Origin: Methylobacterium ajmalii
GTDB lineage: Bacteria > Pseudomonadota > Alphaproteobacteria > Rhizobiales > Beijerinckiaceae
Direction: 5' to 3'
Length of the DNA stretch: 64,000 nucleotides
Assembly (NCBI RefSeq): GCF_016613415.1
Contig: NZ_JACWCT010000089.1
Location: 53,675-117,674, forward strand
In this document: piece by piece, positions 19,051-26,556 of the stretch
Numbering within the stretch: the first letter of the stretch is position 1
Layout of the letters: every line of letters starts with the position of its first letter
The notes under the pieces: model-generated
Databases searched by the model: none
The model's input: only the letters and a program-made list of their open reading frames with translations
Told to the model about the DNA's origin: nothing
Translations under genes and position numbers: made by a program

Positions 19051-19253
19051 GACGTCGGTTCCCCCCGGAGCCGTTTCGTTCGTTTGCGCCACCTTCGCAC
19101 ACGGCAGCCTGGCAGGTGAAGCAGACGGGGCGGCCGAGGCGGAAAAACTTGGACACACGGCGCCGCCCGGGCTGTCCGGCGCCATGTTTGCCTGCATATG
19201 ACGGGGCGGCCGCGCCGGCCGAGATGCACCCGAACCGCGCCGAGGACGATTCC

Positions 19254-20042
19254 ATGCGACTTCCCCGCACCCTCCGGGCCGCCTGCCTCCTCGTCGCCAC
19301 CGCCTTCGCCGCTCCGGCCGCGGCGGCGGAGCCCATGACGGTGTTCGCGGCGGCGAGCCTGAAGAACGCCCTCGACGAGGCCGGCAAGGCGTTCACGGCC
19401 GAGAGCGGCATCCCGGTGCGGGCGAGCTACGCCGCCTCCTCGGCCCTGGCGCGCCAGATCGAGCAGGGCGCGCCGGCCGACCTCTTCGCCTCGGCCGACC
19501 TCGAATGGATGGACTACCTCGCTGCCCGCAGGCTGATCCGGCCCGAGACCCGGGTGGACCTCCTCGGCAACCGCCTGGTCGTGGTGGCGCCGAAGGACGC
19601 GACGGTCGCCGAGGCGGCGTTCACGCCGGACTGGTTCTCCCGGGCGCTCGGTCCCGACGGGCGGCTCGCCACCGGGGAGGTCAGCTCGGTGCCGATCGGC
19701 AAGTACGCCAAGGCGGCGTTCGAGACGCTGGGGCTCTGGACGCAGCTCCAGCCGCGGCTCGCCCAGGCCGACAACGTCCGGGCGGCCCTGGCGCTGGTCT
19801 CGCGCGGCGAGGCGCCGCTCGGCGTCGTCTACGAAAGCGACGCGCGGTCGGATCCCGGCGTGAAGGTGGTGGGCGTGTTCCCGAAGGACAGCCACAAGCC
19901 GGTGATCTACCCCTTCGCGGTGACCGCCGAGGCGAAGGGCGAGGGCGGCGCGCGCTTCCTCGCCTACCTGCGGAGCAAGGCCGCCCGGCGCTTCTTCGAG
20001 GCGCAGGGCTTCACGATGATCGGGGAGGGGGCGTCGCAGTAG
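19254..20042 (+). CDS. modA: Molybdate ABC transporter substrate-binding protein ModA
   Basis: 262 residues with a signal peptide (about 1-24, ending AAPAAAA) and the ModA pattern MTVFAAASLKNALDE, SSALARQIEQGAPADLFASADLEWMDYL, IGKYAKAAFETLG and LVSRGEAPLGVVYESDA. It captures molybdate or tungstate in the periplasm for ModBC. Unusually, it stands alone 13 kb from modBC, divergent from the GST gene and convergent with the racemase-like gene. Confidence 0.92.
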   Translation: MRLPRTLRAACLLVATAFAAPAAAAEPMTVFAAASLKNALDEAGKAFTAESGIPVRASYAASSALARQIEQGAPADLFASADLEWMDYLAARRLIRPETRVDLLGNRLVVVAPKDATVAEAAFTPDWFSRALGPDGRLATGEVSSVPIGKYAKAAFETLGLWTQLQPRLAQADNVRAALALVSRGEAPLGVVYESDARSDPGVKVVGVFPKDSHKPVIYPFAVTAEAKGEGGARFLAYLRSKAARRFFEAQGFTMIGEGASQ

Positions 20043-20058
20043 GACGCCCCGCGCGCGG

Positions 20059-21060
20059 TCACGCGAGCTGGAAGCCGAAGGCCAGGGGATCGCGCTCGTC
20101 GACCAGGATGGTGTTGTGCCCGATCACCCGGGCCCAGCCGCCGATGCTCGGGCGGATGGCGGCATGCCCGCCGACCTCCGCCGTGCCCTCGACTCGGCCG
20201 TGGAACAGCGTGCCGATGATGCTCTCGTGCACGAAGTCGTCACCGACCTTCAGGAGTCCCTTGGCGGTCCTCTGAGCCATCCGGGCCGAGGTGCCGGTGC
20301 CGCAGGGCGAGCGGTCGATGCCCTTGTCGCCGTAGAACACCGCGTTGCGGGCATGCGCCTGCGGATGCCTGGCCCGGTCGGCCCACATGACGTGGCTGAG
20401 GCCCTGAATGCGCGGATCCTCCGGGTGGACCGGCGCCACCGCCTGCTGCACTGCCTGGCGTACGAGCGGGCTGAGCGTCAGGATCTCCGCGGAGGTCATG
20501 GCGTCGAGCCCGGGCCATCCCGGTTGCGGCTCGACGATGGCGTAGAAGTTGCCCCCGTACGAGACGTCGACGGTGAGCGGCCCGAGGCCCGGCACCTCCA
20601 CCCGCACGTCCGCCGCGTGCAGGTAGCTCGGGATGTTGTAGAGGCGGACCTCCTCGACGAAGCGGCCGTCGCGGCGGTACTCGACCTCGATCCGGCCGGC
20701 CGGCACCTCGAGGGCGAGGCGCCCTTCGGTGCGCGGCACGACGAAGCCCTGCTCCAGCGCCACCGTGACGGTGCCGATCGTGCCGTGGCCGCACATCGGC
20801 AGGCAGCCCGAAACCTCGATGAACAGGACCCCGAGGTCGCAATCCTCCCGCGACGGCGGATAGAGGATCGAGCCCGACATCGCGTCGTGGCCGCGCGGCT
20901 CGAACATCAGGGCCCGGCGCACCCAGTCGTGCTCGGCGACGAAGATCTGCCGCTTCTCGCCCATCGACACGTTGGGCAGGACCGGCGCTCCGCCGGCGAC
21001 CACCCGCACCGGATTGCCGCAGGTATGGGCGTCGACGCACAGGAAGGTGTGGGGGTGCAT
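20059..21060 (-). CDS. Proline racemase family, 4-hydroxyproline 2-epimerase-like
   Basis: 333 residues. Both catalytic cysteines of proline racemase/hydroxyproline epimerase are present: Cys90 in PMCGHGTIG and Cys253 in SPCGTGTSARM. Retaining the second Cys argues against trans-3-hydroxyproline dehydratase, which has Thr there. It would interconvert trans-4-hydroxy-L-proline and cis-4-hydroxy-D-proline in the cytoplasm. The usual partner enzymes of hydroxyproline degradation are not in the window. Confidence 0.88.
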   Translation of the reverse strand: MHPHTFLCVDAHTCGNPVRVVAGGAPVLPNVSMGEKRQIFVAEHDWVRRALMFEPRGHDAMSGSILYPPSREDCDLGVLFIEVSGCLPMCGHGTIGTVTVALEQGFVVPRTEGRLALEVPAGRIEVEYRRDGRFVEEVRLYNIPSYLHAADVRVEVPGLGPLTVDVSYGGNFYAIVEPQPGWPGLDAMTSAEILTLSPLVRQAVQQAVAPVHPEDPRIQGLSHVMWADRARHPQAHARNAVFYGDKGIDRSPCGTGTSARMAQRTAKGLLKVGDDFVHESIIGTLFHGRVEGTAEVGGHAAIRPSIGGWARVIGHNTILVDERDPLAFGFQLA

Positions 21061-21129
21061 GACGGGGCGGTCTCCGGGCTCGGAATCCTGGCGCGAACGC
21101 TCCTTCGTCGCAGAAATCGCCTCGGCAGC

Positions 21130-21251
21130 CTAGGTGCGCCGCCCGTCGAAATCATTCACTACCGCCACCCGGCCGGCGGCGCGGCGGATCGGGTGGTACA
21201 CGCGGTCGGTCTGGTTGGTGACTGCGGTCACCCGGCCCTCGCCGTCGCGAT
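21130..21251 (-). pseudogene. 3' tail of an unidentified gene cut by the IS element
   Basis: Reading leftward from the IS edge, one frame stays open for 40 codons with strong G/C third positions (EGRVTAVTNQTDRVYH...FDGRRT) and ends in TAG. This is the codon pattern of a real coding tail whose 5' part was lost to the insertion. I do not recognise the protein, and it is not obviously the tail of the Crp gene truncated on the other side. Confidence 0.35.
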
Positions 21252-21254
21252 TTA

Positions 21255-22115
21255 GAGCGCCTAACAGAACCGCTGAATCTGGCGGAGGGTGATGAGGCTG
21301 GCCTGCAGGAATGTGAAGGCCTCGTAGATGTCGGCGCGGCGTTCGTAGCGGACGGGCAAACGGCGGGCGCGGTTGAACCAGGCATGGCTGCGCTCGACCA
21401 CCCAGCGATGCCGCCCCAGCCTGTCGCTTCGCTCGATGCCGCGCCGGGCAATCCGCGGCGTGATCCCACGCGCCCGGCACTCCTGCCGCCGCACTCTGGC
21501 ATCGTAGGCCTTGTCGGCGTGCAGCTTGTCGGGCCGCCGGCGCGGGCGTCCCCGCCGCCCGCTGCGCACAGGCGGGATCGCGTCCAGCGTCGGGGCCATC
21601 AGCGGGCTATCATGGCAGTTGGCGCCGGTCAGAACGAGGCCGAGCGGCGTGCCACGCGCGTCTGTGACGAGGTGGCGCTTGGTGCCCGCCTTGCCGCGAT
21701 CCGTCGGGTTCGGTCCGGTGGCAGCCCCCCTTTTTTCGCCGGCACGCTCGCGCTGTCGACGCTCGCCCGGCTCCAGTCGATCTCGCCCGCCGCGTGCAGG
21801 CGTTCGAGCAGCACCCGATGCAGGCGCCGCCACACGCCGGCCGCCTGCCAGTCGCGCAGCCGGCGCCAGCAACTCATGCCGCAGCCGCACTTCATCTCGG
21901 CCGGCAGCATCTCCCAGGGGATGCCCGAGCGCAGCACGAACAGGATGCCCGTCAGGGCAGCCCGATCGTCCACCCGGGGGCGCCCGCCCTTCGGGCGGGG
22001 CGGGTGCGGCGGCAGAAGCGGGGCGATCGCAGTCCAGAGATCGTCGGGAAGAAGCGGGCGAGCCATACCAACCCAACGCCTAACCGCCCCGATCGTGCCG
22101 TTCTGTTAGGCGCTC
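21255..22115 (-). mobile_element. IS5-family insertion sequence, copy 1 (861 bp)
   Basis: It is bounded by inverted repeats GAGCGCCTAACAGAA at the left and TTCTGTTAGGCGCTC at the right, with TTA directly repeated outside both ends (21252-21254 and 22116-22118). It encodes one transposase in two overlapping frames. The second copy at 22201 has exactly the same length and orientation. Confidence 0.92.
21261..22066 (-). CDS. IS5-family transposase (two frames, probable frameshift), copy 1
   Basis: The first frame (145 codons, 22066 to 21629) holds the DUF4096-type N-terminal part (MARPLLPDDLWTAIAPLLPP, RSGIPWEMLPAEMKCG) and the start of the DDE domain. The second frame carries TGANCHDSPLM, LHADKAYDAR and the catalytic Glu in WVVERSHAWFNRARR, ending at 21261. 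The frames meet at a run of six A then six G (21725-21736 on the complement), where a -1 slip would fuse them, the usual way IS427-group elements make full transposase. All catalytic regions look intact. Confidence 0.88.
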
Positions 22116-22118
22116 TTA

Positions 22119-22197
22119 GTGTCTCTCACAAAACTCCCGATCACTGCTTCGGCTTGCTGTGGCAGCGACATTGCGGCGGGAGTTTTGTGAGGTGCAC
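22119..22197. mobile_element. 79-bp miniature inverted-repeat element, copy 1
   Basis: Terminal inverted repeats of about 21 bp: GTGTCTCTCACAAAACTCCC at the left and the complement of GTGCACCTCACAAAACTCCC at the right. It is flanked by TTA on each side and exactly fills the space between the two IS copies. A second copy of identical length, differing at about five positions, lies at 36331. It has no coding capacity. Confidence 0.75.
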
Positions 22198-22200
22198 TTA

Positions 22201-23061
22201 GAGCGCCTAACAGAACCGCCTGATCTTGCGGAGGGTGATGAGGCTGGCTTGCAGGAGCGTGAAAGCCTCGTAGATGTCGGCGCGCCGCTCATAGCGGACG
22301 GGCAAGCGGCGGGCACGGTTGAACCAGGCGTGGCTGCGCTCGACCACCCAGCGATGCCGCCCGAGCCTGTCACTTCTCTCGATACCGCGCCGGGCAATCC
22401 GCGGTCTGATCCCGCGTGCCCGGCACTCCCGACGCCGCGCTCTGGCATCATAGGCCTTGTCAGCGTGCAGCTTGTCGGGGCGCTGGCGGGGGCGTCCACG
22501 CCGTCCGTTGCGCAGGGGCGGGATGGCGTCCACCGTCGGGGCCATCAGTGGGCTGTCGTGGCAGTTGGCACCGGTCAGAACGAGGCCGAGCGGCGTGCCA
22601 CGCGCGTCGGTGATAAGGTGGCGCTTGGTCCCCGCCTTGCCCCGGTCCGTCGGGTTCGGGCCGGTGGCAGACCCCCTTTTTTGGCCGGCACGCTCGCGCT
22701 GTCGACGCTCGCTCGGCTCCAGTCGATCTCACCCGCCGCCTGTAGGCGCTCGAGCAGGACCTGATGCAAGCGCCGCCACACGCCGGCCGCTTGCCAGTCG
22801 CGCAGCCGGCGCCAACAGCTCATGCCGCAGCCGCATTTCATCTCGGCCGGCAGCATCTCCCAGGGGATGCCCGAGCGCAGCACGAACAGAATGCCGGTCA
22901 GGGCAGCCCGATCGTCCACCCGGGGGCGCCCGCCCTTCGGGCGAGGCGGGTGGGGCGGCAGAAGCGGGGCGATCGCAGCCCAGAGATCGTCAGGGAGAAG
23001 CGGGCGAGCCATACCACCCCAACGCCCAACCGACCCAATCGTGCCGTTCTGTTAGGCGCTC
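22201..23061 (-). mobile_element. IS5-family insertion sequence, copy 2 (861 bp)
   Basis: The ends, length and orientation are the same as the copy at 21255, with TTA outside both ends (22198-22200 and 23062-23064). The sequence is very similar to copy 1 but not identical. Its right end interrupts a Crp/Fnr-type gene. Confidence 0.92.
22207..23012 (-). CDS. IS5-family transposase (two frames), copy 2
   Basis: The organisation matches copy 1: a 145-codon first frame starting at 23012 and a second frame ending at 22207. The slip site has six A followed by five G (complement of 22672-22682), one G fewer than copy 1, yet the frame relationship is unchanged because of a compensating base just after it. 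HADKAYDARARR and the WVVERSHAWFNRARR Glu motif are intact. Confidence 0.88.
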
Positions 23062-23131
23062 TTAATGCCTCGCGATTCGCTTCGGTCAGCTCTTCGAAGC
23101 TCTCAAGCTTTCGGATCAGTGCGTCCTGCAT
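23062..23131 (-). pseudogene. Crp/Fnr regulator gene truncated by IS copy 2
   Basis: From the ATG at 23131 the frame reads MQDALIRKLESFEELTEA and then NREAL, a typical opening of Crp/Fnr-family regulators, and is broken after 23 codons by the IS end. The remaining roughly 200 codons are not found on the far side of the IS pair, so a deletion accompanied or followed the insertion. AT-rich DNA upstream probably held its promoter. Confidence 0.65.
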
Positions 23132-23311
23132 CGGCTACATCAGTCAGAAAGATGCGACAATGTATGTCGTAAATCTGACCTACGAACAGTCCTATGATTG
23201 TTTTCTTGCGGCTGAGGACGATTAAGATCATACAGTGCGCCATCGCTTGAGCATGCAACCCGGCGCAAGCGGTGAGGATCGTTGGCTCCCGCCCCCAGCG
23301 AGGCCGGGATC

Positions 23312-24058
23312 GTGTCCGTCCAGAGAGCCTGCCACAATCGTCTGCTTGCGGCACTTCCGCCCGCGGATTTTGCCCGGCTTCAACCTCACCTGCTGACGGT
23401 GCCGCTCCGGATCGGGGAAGTGCTCATGGCGCCCGGCACGCCGATCCGGCACGTCCTCTTCGTCGAGGATGGCATCCTCTCGGTGATCGCGGCGGCATCG
23501 GACGACCGGCAGATCGAGCTGGCATTGATCGGCCGGGAAGGCCTCGTCGGCCTGCCGATCCTCATGGGCACGGACCGGAGCGCGCATGAGGGACGGGTGC
23601 AGGCGAGCGGCTACGCCTGGTGCCTGGAGGCGGATGCCATGCGTGAGATCCTCGCGACCAGCCCCGACCTGCATGCCTTCCTGCTGCGCTACGCCTACTC
23701 CCTGACCGTCCAGGTCGCCGGCACCGCGCTCGCCAACACGCGCTACAAGGCGGACCAGCGCCTCGCACGCTGGCTGCTGATGTGCCACGACCGCACCACG
23801 GGCGACGACTTGCCGACGACGCATCGCTTCCTGTCGCTGATGCTCGGGATCAACCGGCCGGGCCTGACGACGGCGCTGTCGGCGTTCGAGCAGGCCGGCA
23901 TGATCCGGACCGAGCGCAGCGCCATCACGATCCGCGACCGGGCCGCGCTGCTCGCGAAGGCCGGAGCCTGCTACGGCGGCCCGGAGGGCGAATACGAGCG
24001 CCTTCTCGTCGAAGGGCGCCCGGTCTTCCCGGTAAGCGACGCTCGCGAGGCGCCCTGA
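23312..24058 (+). CDS. Crp/Fnr-family transcriptional regulator
   Basis: About 248 residues: a cyclic-nucleotide-binding-type beta-roll (about 20-135, with GEVLMAPGTPIRHVLFVEDGI) followed by a winged-helix domain (TTHRFLSLMLGINRPGLTTALSAFEQAGMI, about 170-205). No Fe-S cysteine cluster as in FNR is visible, so the effector is unknown. The GTG at 23312 follows a GAGGCCGGG purine stretch; the TTG at 23282 is an alternative. It lies upstream of, and convergent to, an esterase gene. Confidence 0.88.
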   Translation: MSVQRACHNRLLAALPPADFARLQPHLLTVPLRIGEVLMAPGTPIRHVLFVEDGILSVIAAASDDRQIELALIGREGLVGLPILMGTDRSAHEGRVQASGYAWCLEADAMREILATSPDLHAFLLRYAYSLTVQVAGTALANTRYKADQRLARWLLMCHDRTTGDDLPTTHRFLSLMLGINRPGLTTALSAFEQAGMIRTERSAITIRDRAALLAKAGACYGGPEGEYERLLVEGRPVFPVSDAREAP

Positions 24059-24100
24059 TCGTCGTCCTGCTCTCGCCCTTGCCGGGCGCCCGGCGCGGCA

Positions 24101-24997
24101 TCACCGGCGCGGGTTCGCCATGAAGAAGCGCAGCATCTCGCGGCTGGCGTTGGGGCCCGCCGGATCGGTGTGGGAACCGGCCGGATGGCCGCCGGCCCAG
24201 GCATGCCCCGCGCCGTGCAGAATCCACTGTTCCGACGTCCAGGCGCCGGCCGGTTCGGTGAGGAGGGTGCGGGTATACGCGGTCCCGCCGCTGGAGCGCC
24301 CCTCGAGTGTGGTGACGATCAGGTCCGAATCGGGACGTGCCTGGGCGACGGCCTGGTCGCCGTTGATGGGGGCGACGGTCGTATCCCGGTCGCCGTGGAA
24401 GACGATGGTCGGCACCGGATGCGTCGCCTGGCGCGGCGGCAGCAGGGCACCCCGATACATCGTGGGAAGGGCCAGGAGCATCGAGCCGGCCGAACCGCAG
24501 GCCAGGCCGGAATGGATCCCGACGGCCGCGTAGAGGTCCGGATACGTCATCGCCATGACGGCGGCGGCGGCGCCGCCCGACGAGAAGCCCGCGATGTAGA
24601 CCCGTGCCGGATCGACGCGGAAGCGGCCCATGATCTCCCGGGTGAGGCCGGCCAGGATCGACGGCTCGCCCCGCTCGCGCTGCTGATCCGCGTCCCGGAA
24701 CCAGTTCCAGCTCTTGGTGATGTTGGCCGACCGCGGCTGATCCGGATAGGCGACGAGGAAGCCCTGCTCCTCCGCCAGGCGATCCATGTTCGTGCCGATG
24801 GCGAAGTCGCGCGCCGATTGCGAGCTGCCGTGCAGCATCACCACCAGCGGTCGGGGGCCGTCCCCGGGGCCGGACGGCACGAACAGGTCGTACGCCCGGC
24901 TTCCGGCAGAGTTGCGGAACCGGCACTCGAGCGCCCGGGGCCGGTCGATCGACAGCCCCGGGGCTCCGGTCTGGTCGATCCTGAAATTCATGGTCAT
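24101..24997 (-). CDS. PHB depolymerase-family esterase (LpqC-like)
   Basis: 298 residues with an alpha/beta-hydrolase fold: VVMLHGSSQSARDFAIGTNM (oxyanion region), the nucleophile box IAGFSSGGAAAAV near 150, HGDRDTTVAPING with Asp, and LHGAGHAWAGG with His. The pattern matches the PhaZ/feruloyl-esterase-type family. No secretion signal is seen, so an intracellular polyester or phenolic-ester substrate is likelier than extracellular polymer. The ATG at 24997 is followed by a second ATG two codons later. Confidence 0.85.
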   Translation of the reverse strand: MTMNFRIDQTGAPGLSIDRPRALECRFRNSAGSRAYDLFVPSGPGDGPRPLVVMLHGSSQSARDFAIGTNMDRLAEEQGFLVAYPDQPRSANITKSWNWFRDADQQRERGEPSILAGLTREIMGRFRVDPARVYIAGFSSGGAAAAVMAMTYPDLYAAVGIHSGLACGSAGSMLLALPTMYRGALLPPRQATHPVPTIVFHGDRDTTVAPINGDQAVAQARPDSDLIVTTLEGRSSGGTAYTRTLLTEPAGAWTSEQWILHGAGHAWAGGHPAGSHTDPAGPNASREMLRFFMANPRR

Positions 24998-25416
24998 CGC
25001 TGAACTTTCGTGTGCGGATTCGCCTGGAGCACCACCGGATCGCGGCCGCGGTTCGGGGGCATCGCGCCCTCGCGGATGCGCCGACAGCCACGCTGGAATT
25101 CGTCGCCTCTCCGGACGAGGCCGGTCTCGTCGCCGCCCATGGCCGACCGGCGGGCCGTGCCGGAACCCGCCCGCCGCGCGGTGAGGGCCGGATGGGCACG
25201 AGGCGGGACGGGCTTGCCGGACGAAGGAACGACCGTTGCCGTCGGCACGGGTCGGCGTGACTGCGCCTTTCCGACAACCCCCCGGCCTCGGCGATGTTGC
25301 ATTGCAACATGAAAGGCCGGCCAGACCTGCCTCGTCGGAACCGATTGCCAGCCTCGGGATGGTCCCGGCTCCCGATCGCGAGGCGTGAGGCAGGGCCGTG
25401 GCGTTCCGGCCGTCCT
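24998..25416. other. Intergenic stretch, no gene seen
   Basis: About 420 bp between the esterase and desaturase genes. Open frames on either strand here have Arg/Pro-rich shadow composition and no family resemblance. A TTGCATTGCAA palindrome lies near 25297-25307 and could be an operator. Confidence 0.4.
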
Positions 25417-26451
25417 TCAGGCCGCCTCGAGCGTCCGCACGCGCGCGAACCCGACCAGCCTGCGGGCATCCTCGTCCCAGAGCGCCAGACCGAGGCAGCG
25501 GAGGCTGTCGCGCAGCGTCAGGCGGCCCACCTGCCCGAGCATCGCGTGGTCGTCCATGCATTCCTGGAGGCGGTAGTTCGGGATGCGGCTGTTGAGGTGA
25601 TGGACGTGGTGCAGGCCGACATTGCCGGTGAACCATTGCAGCACCGCCGGCAGCACGTAATGCGAGCTTCCACCGAGCGCGGCGGTGTGGAAGTCCCAGG
25701 TCTCGGGACCGTCCCAGACCGTGTCCTCGTACTGGTGCTGGACGTAGAACAGCCATCCGCCGATCCAGGCCGCCACGCACACCGTCGGAACGAGCGCGGC
25801 GAGCACCGGCAGCACCCCGCCCGCCGCGCCCGCCAGCAGGCCGACGAGCACGGCGAGAGCCGCGTCGAGCGCGAGCACGTCGCGCCAGGCGGTCCGGCAG
25901 GGCAGGCCGACGCCGAACGGCATGCGCTGGAGCAGCATGAAGTTGAGCGGCGAGCCGAGCCCGATCAGCAGGAACGGGTTGCGGTAGAGCCGGTACCGGA
26001 GCCGGCCCAGGCGCGACAGGGCGAGGTACTCACGCACCGTGAGGGTCGCGACGTCGCCGGTGCCGCGTCGGCTCAGGTCTCCGGTCGAGGCATGGTGCAG
26101 GGCGTGCGCACGCTTCCAGCTGTCGTAGGGCGTCAGCGTCAGCAGGCTGAGGGCGCGGCCGATGGCGTCGTTGGCGGTGCGGGAGGGCAGGAACGATCCG
26201 TGCCCGCAATCGTGCTGGATGATGAAGAGGCGGACGAGGAGGCCGCCGGCCGGGACGGCGAGAAACGGCACGACCCAGCCATGCCCGGTCGCCGCCGCGG
26301 CGATCATGGCGGCGCACAGGACGAGGTAGGGCAGACCGGTATTGGCGATCTGACCGAGGGCGCTGCGCACGTCCGGCTCCCGGTAAGCCGCGCAATGGCG
26401 GGCGATGTCGCGCGCCGCGATTCCCGTAGGAGGCGTCGTCTGGGTATCCAT
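25417..26451 (-). CDS. Membrane fatty acid desaturase
   Basis: 344 residues, integral membrane di-iron desaturase. All three histidine boxes are present: HDCGH near residue 83, HALHHAS near 119 and HHVHHLNSRIPNY near 285, with paired membrane spans between them. The order and spacing resemble omega-6/Delta-12 (DesA-like) acyl-lipid desaturases. It would introduce a double bond into membrane fatty acids, consistent with the envelope/stress setting. It lies downstream of the transketolase gene on the same strand (about 105 bp). Confidence 0.88.
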   Translation of the reverse strand: MDTQTTPPTGIAARDIARHCAAYREPDVRSALGQIANTGLPYLVLCAAMIAAAATGHGWVVPFLAVPAGGLLVRLFIIQHDCGHGSFLPSRTANDAIGRALSLLTLTPYDSWKRAHALHHASTGDLSRRGTGDVATLTVREYLALSRLGRLRYRLYRNPFLLIGLGSPLNFMLLQRMPFGVGLPCRTAWRDVLALDAALAVLVGLLAGAAGGVLPVLAALVPTVCVAAWIGGWLFYVQHQYEDTVWDGPETWDFHTAALGGSSHYVLPAVLQWFTGNVGLHHVHHLNSRIPNYRLQECMDDHAMLGQVGRLTLRDSLRCLGLALWDEDARRLVGFARVRTLEAA

Positions 26452-26556
26452 GGGGTCAAGCCTTGCATCGGCGGGCGGCGGTCCTGCGCCGGTCGGCCGG
26501 GACGGAGGAGGGGCATCGCCCCCGCCTTCCCGTCCGGCCTCGAAGGGAGACGGGCA

